Shown piece by piece: positions 32,892-34,467 of a DNA stretch of 34,467 bases; the first letter of the stretch is position 1, and each line of letters begins with the position of its first letter. The DNA comes from an uncultured Lachnospiraceae bacterium. Lineage in GTDB: Bacteria; Bacillota; Clostridia; Lachnospirales; Lachnospiraceae. The position numbers and the translations under genes were made by a program. Under the pieces are notes generated by a model. It was not told where the DNA came from, searched no databases, and was given only the letters and a program-made list of their open reading frames with translations. The stretch covers positions 1 through 34,467 of the forward strand of contig CAMNDJ010000013.1 in assembly GCA_946535225.1 (NCBI GenBank), read 5' to 3'.

Positions 32892-34467
32892 CTATTCCGT
32901 TCCGAATTCCGCAAGTTCCAAGCCCGGATTACGATCGAGCACCATTCCCGGACTCCACGCATTTATAAACAACAGAAGCGGTCTGTCCTTAAGATCGACG
33001 ATCTTCTTCATATCGCTCGTTCCCGTGATCTTATCCATATCCGCATCCTTATTTACGATCCATCTTATATGCTCATACGGCAGAGGTTCCAATATGATCT
33101 CCACATTGTACTCGTTGTTGAGCCTGTACTTGAGCACGTCGAACTGAAGCACTCCGACGACTCCGACGATGATCTCCTCCATACCCGTATTGTATTCCTT
33201 GAATATCTGGATGGCACCTTCCTTGGCTATCTGCTCGACACCTTTGATGAACTGCTTTCTCTTCATGGTGTCTACCTGTCTTACCCTTGCAAAATGCTCC
33301 GGCGCAAAGGTCGGTATCCCCTCGAAGGTTATATCCTCTCCGGGCGAACACACTGTATCACCGATAGAGAATATTCCCGGATCGAACACGCCTATGATGT
33401 CTCCCGCATAAGCCTCGCTCAATATCTTTCTGGAATCGGCCATTATCTGCTGCGGCTGGCTTAGGCGCATAGTCCTGCCGCCCTGTACGTGACGCACTTC
33501 CTTGTCCGCATCGAACTTGCCGCTGCAGATGCGCATAAATGCTATCCTGTCTCTGTGGGCCTTGTTCATATTGGCCTGTATCTTGAATACAAAGGCGGAG
33601 AAATCATGTGATACCGGATCGATGAGTTCGCCCTTGCTCATCCTCGCAAGCGGAGTCGTCGTCATCTTAAGGAAATACTGTAAGAACACCTCCACGCCGA
33701 AGTTTGTGAGCGCAGAACCGAAGAATACGGGAGTGAGCTTGCCGGCCTGAACCGCCTCAAGATCATACTCTGCACTGGCTCCGTCAAGCAACTCTATCTC
33801 ATCCGTTAAGATATCATATCTCTCCTGCGTTATGGCATTTATGACATCCGTGTCATTATCGATCGGACAGACCCTGGTCTCGCCTTCTTTGGTACCCTTC
33901 TCCGTATCCGAATATGTGATGACCTGTCTTGTCTGTCTGTCATACACGCCCTTGAATCCCTTACCGCAGCCTATGGGCCAGTTGACGGGGCAGGTGGCGA
34001 TCCCGAGTTCTTTCTCTATCTCGTCCAGGAGTTCAAACGTGTCATTGGCGTCTCTGTCAAGTTTGTTGATGAAGGTGAATATCGGGATCCCCCTCATACC
34101 GCAGACTTTGAAAAGCTTCCTGGTCTGAGCCTCGACACCCTTTGAAGCATCGATGACCATCACGGCCGAATCAGCCGCCATGAGAGTCCTGTAAGTATCC
34201 TCCGAGAAATCCTGATGGCCCGGTGTATCAAGTATATTGATATGATATCCGCCGTACTCAAACTCAAGCACAGAACTCGTGACCGAGATACCACGTTCCT
34301 TTTCTATCTCCATCCAGTCACTCACCGCATGTCTGGCCGTAGCCTTACCCTTAACTGATCCCGCCAGATTAATGGCCCCTCCGTATAACAGAAACTTCTC
34401 GGTAAGAGTGGTCTTACCCGCATCGGGATGGCTTATTATGGCGAATGTACGCCTCTTATTTATCTCT
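32892..34467 (-). CDS. prfC: Peptide chain release factor 3 (5' end outside the window)
   Basis: RF3 is a translational GTPase that recycles RF1/RF2 after termination. The frame is open to the right edge, reading EINKRRTFAIISHPDAGKTT, so only a few N-terminal residues are missing. GTPase motifs: P-loop HPDAGKTT, switch I ERGISVTSSVLEFEY, G3 DTPGHQDFSEDTY, G4 FINKLDRD, G5 FFGSALTNFG. RF3-specific segments follow: RICSGKFDADKEVRHVQGGR and the C-terminal FKEYNTGMEEIIVGVVGVLQ. The stop is at 32892. It is about 524 codons as seen, in line with the usual size of about 525-530. Confidence 0.95.
   Translation of the reverse strand, partial: EINKRRTFAIISHPDAGKTTLTEKFLLYGGAINLAGSVKGKATARHAVSDWMEIEKERGISVTSSVLEFEYGGYHINILDTPGHQDFSEDTYRTLMAADSAVMVIDASKGVEAQTRKLFKVCGMRGIPIFTFINKLDRDANDTFELLDEIEKELGIATCPVNWPIGCGKGFKGVYDRQTRQVITYSDTEKGTKEGETRVCPIDNDTDVINAITQERYDILTDEIELLDGASAEYDLEAVQAGKLTPVFFGSALTNFGVEVFLQYFLKMTTTPLARMSKGELIDPVSHDFSAFVFKIQANMNKAHRDRIAFMRICSGKFDADKEVRHVQGGRTMRLSQPQQIMADSRKILSEAYAGDIIGVFDPGIFSIGDTVCSPGEDITFEGIPTFAPEHFARVRQVDTMKRKQFIKGVEQIAKEGAIQIFKEYNTGMEEIIVGVVGVLQFDVLKYRLNNEYNVEIILEPLPYEHIRWIVNKDADMDKITGTSDMKKIVDLKDRPLLLFINAWSPGMVLDRNPGLELAEFGTE

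Noticed and set aside
1-34467. CRISPR array, integrated phage, transposon, tRNA or rRNA genes
   Set aside because: No spaced direct repeats, transposase or integrase motifs, tRNA-like cloverleaf with anticodon and CCA context, or rRNA stretches were seen while reading the window.

Overview
The window looks like a chromosomal segment of an anaerobic, low-to-mid GC Clostridia, most likely a Lachnospiraceae member (Butyrivibrio, Lachnospira or Roseburia-like). This rests on the sufCBDSU layout without sufA or sufE, the YesMN-type two-component pair beside a sugar ABC transporter, a ferredoxin-dependent 2-oxoacid oxidoreductase, and the Gram-positive cluster asp23-nusB-xseA-xseB-ispA-dxs-tlyA-nadK...recN. 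No rRNA, tRNA, CRISPR array, transposase or phage gene was seen. Most genes lie on the minus strand.

Layout. (1) 1-5000: the first codons of a probable EamA-type transporter, a frameshifted receiver-domain remnant, then the iron-sulfur assembly operon sufC-sufB-sufD-sufS-sufU (minus). (2) 4996-5388: the suf promoter, with TTGAAA-17-TATACT boxes, sits on top of a decayed plus-strand C-terminal remnant of a sucrose-phosphorylase-like GH13 enzyme. (3) 5389-17100: a carbohydrate locus. A minus-strand operon encodes a solute-binding lipoprotein, two permeases and a cytoplasmic GH31 glycosidase. It diverges from a plus-strand sensor kinase and AraC-type response regulator. A second minus-strand operon (zinc alcohol dehydrogenase, aldo/keto reductase, FucU mutarotase) diverges from an AraC-family regulator. 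The natural reading is uptake of an oligosaccharide, intracellular hydrolysis by GH31, and redox processing of a released sugar. The substrate is not determined by the sequence.

(4) 17100-18780: a multi-hairpin element that includes a bidirectional terminator, then glgA with its own promoter. (5) 18827-31550: a long, tightly packed minus-strand array starting at an extended -10 promoter: asp23-family, nusB, xseA, xseB, ispA, dxs, tlyA, nadK, then a four-subunit 2-oxoacid:ferredoxin oxidoreductase (gamma, delta, alpha, beta), an orphan CbiE/CbiT-like protein with a degenerate SAM loop, and recN. (6) 31554-34467: a membrane-anchored transglutaminase-like protein and the 5'-truncated prfC (release factor 3).

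The most unusual items are the orphan cobalamin-methyltransferase-like protein (20686-21585) next to the POR genes, the POR cassette inside the nadK-recN neighbourhood where argR is usually found, the branched inverted-repeat structure at 17138-17290, and the paired hairpins between the POR alpha and beta genes. No search or folding tool was run. Family calls come from reading motifs, and structural calls from base-pairing done by eye.
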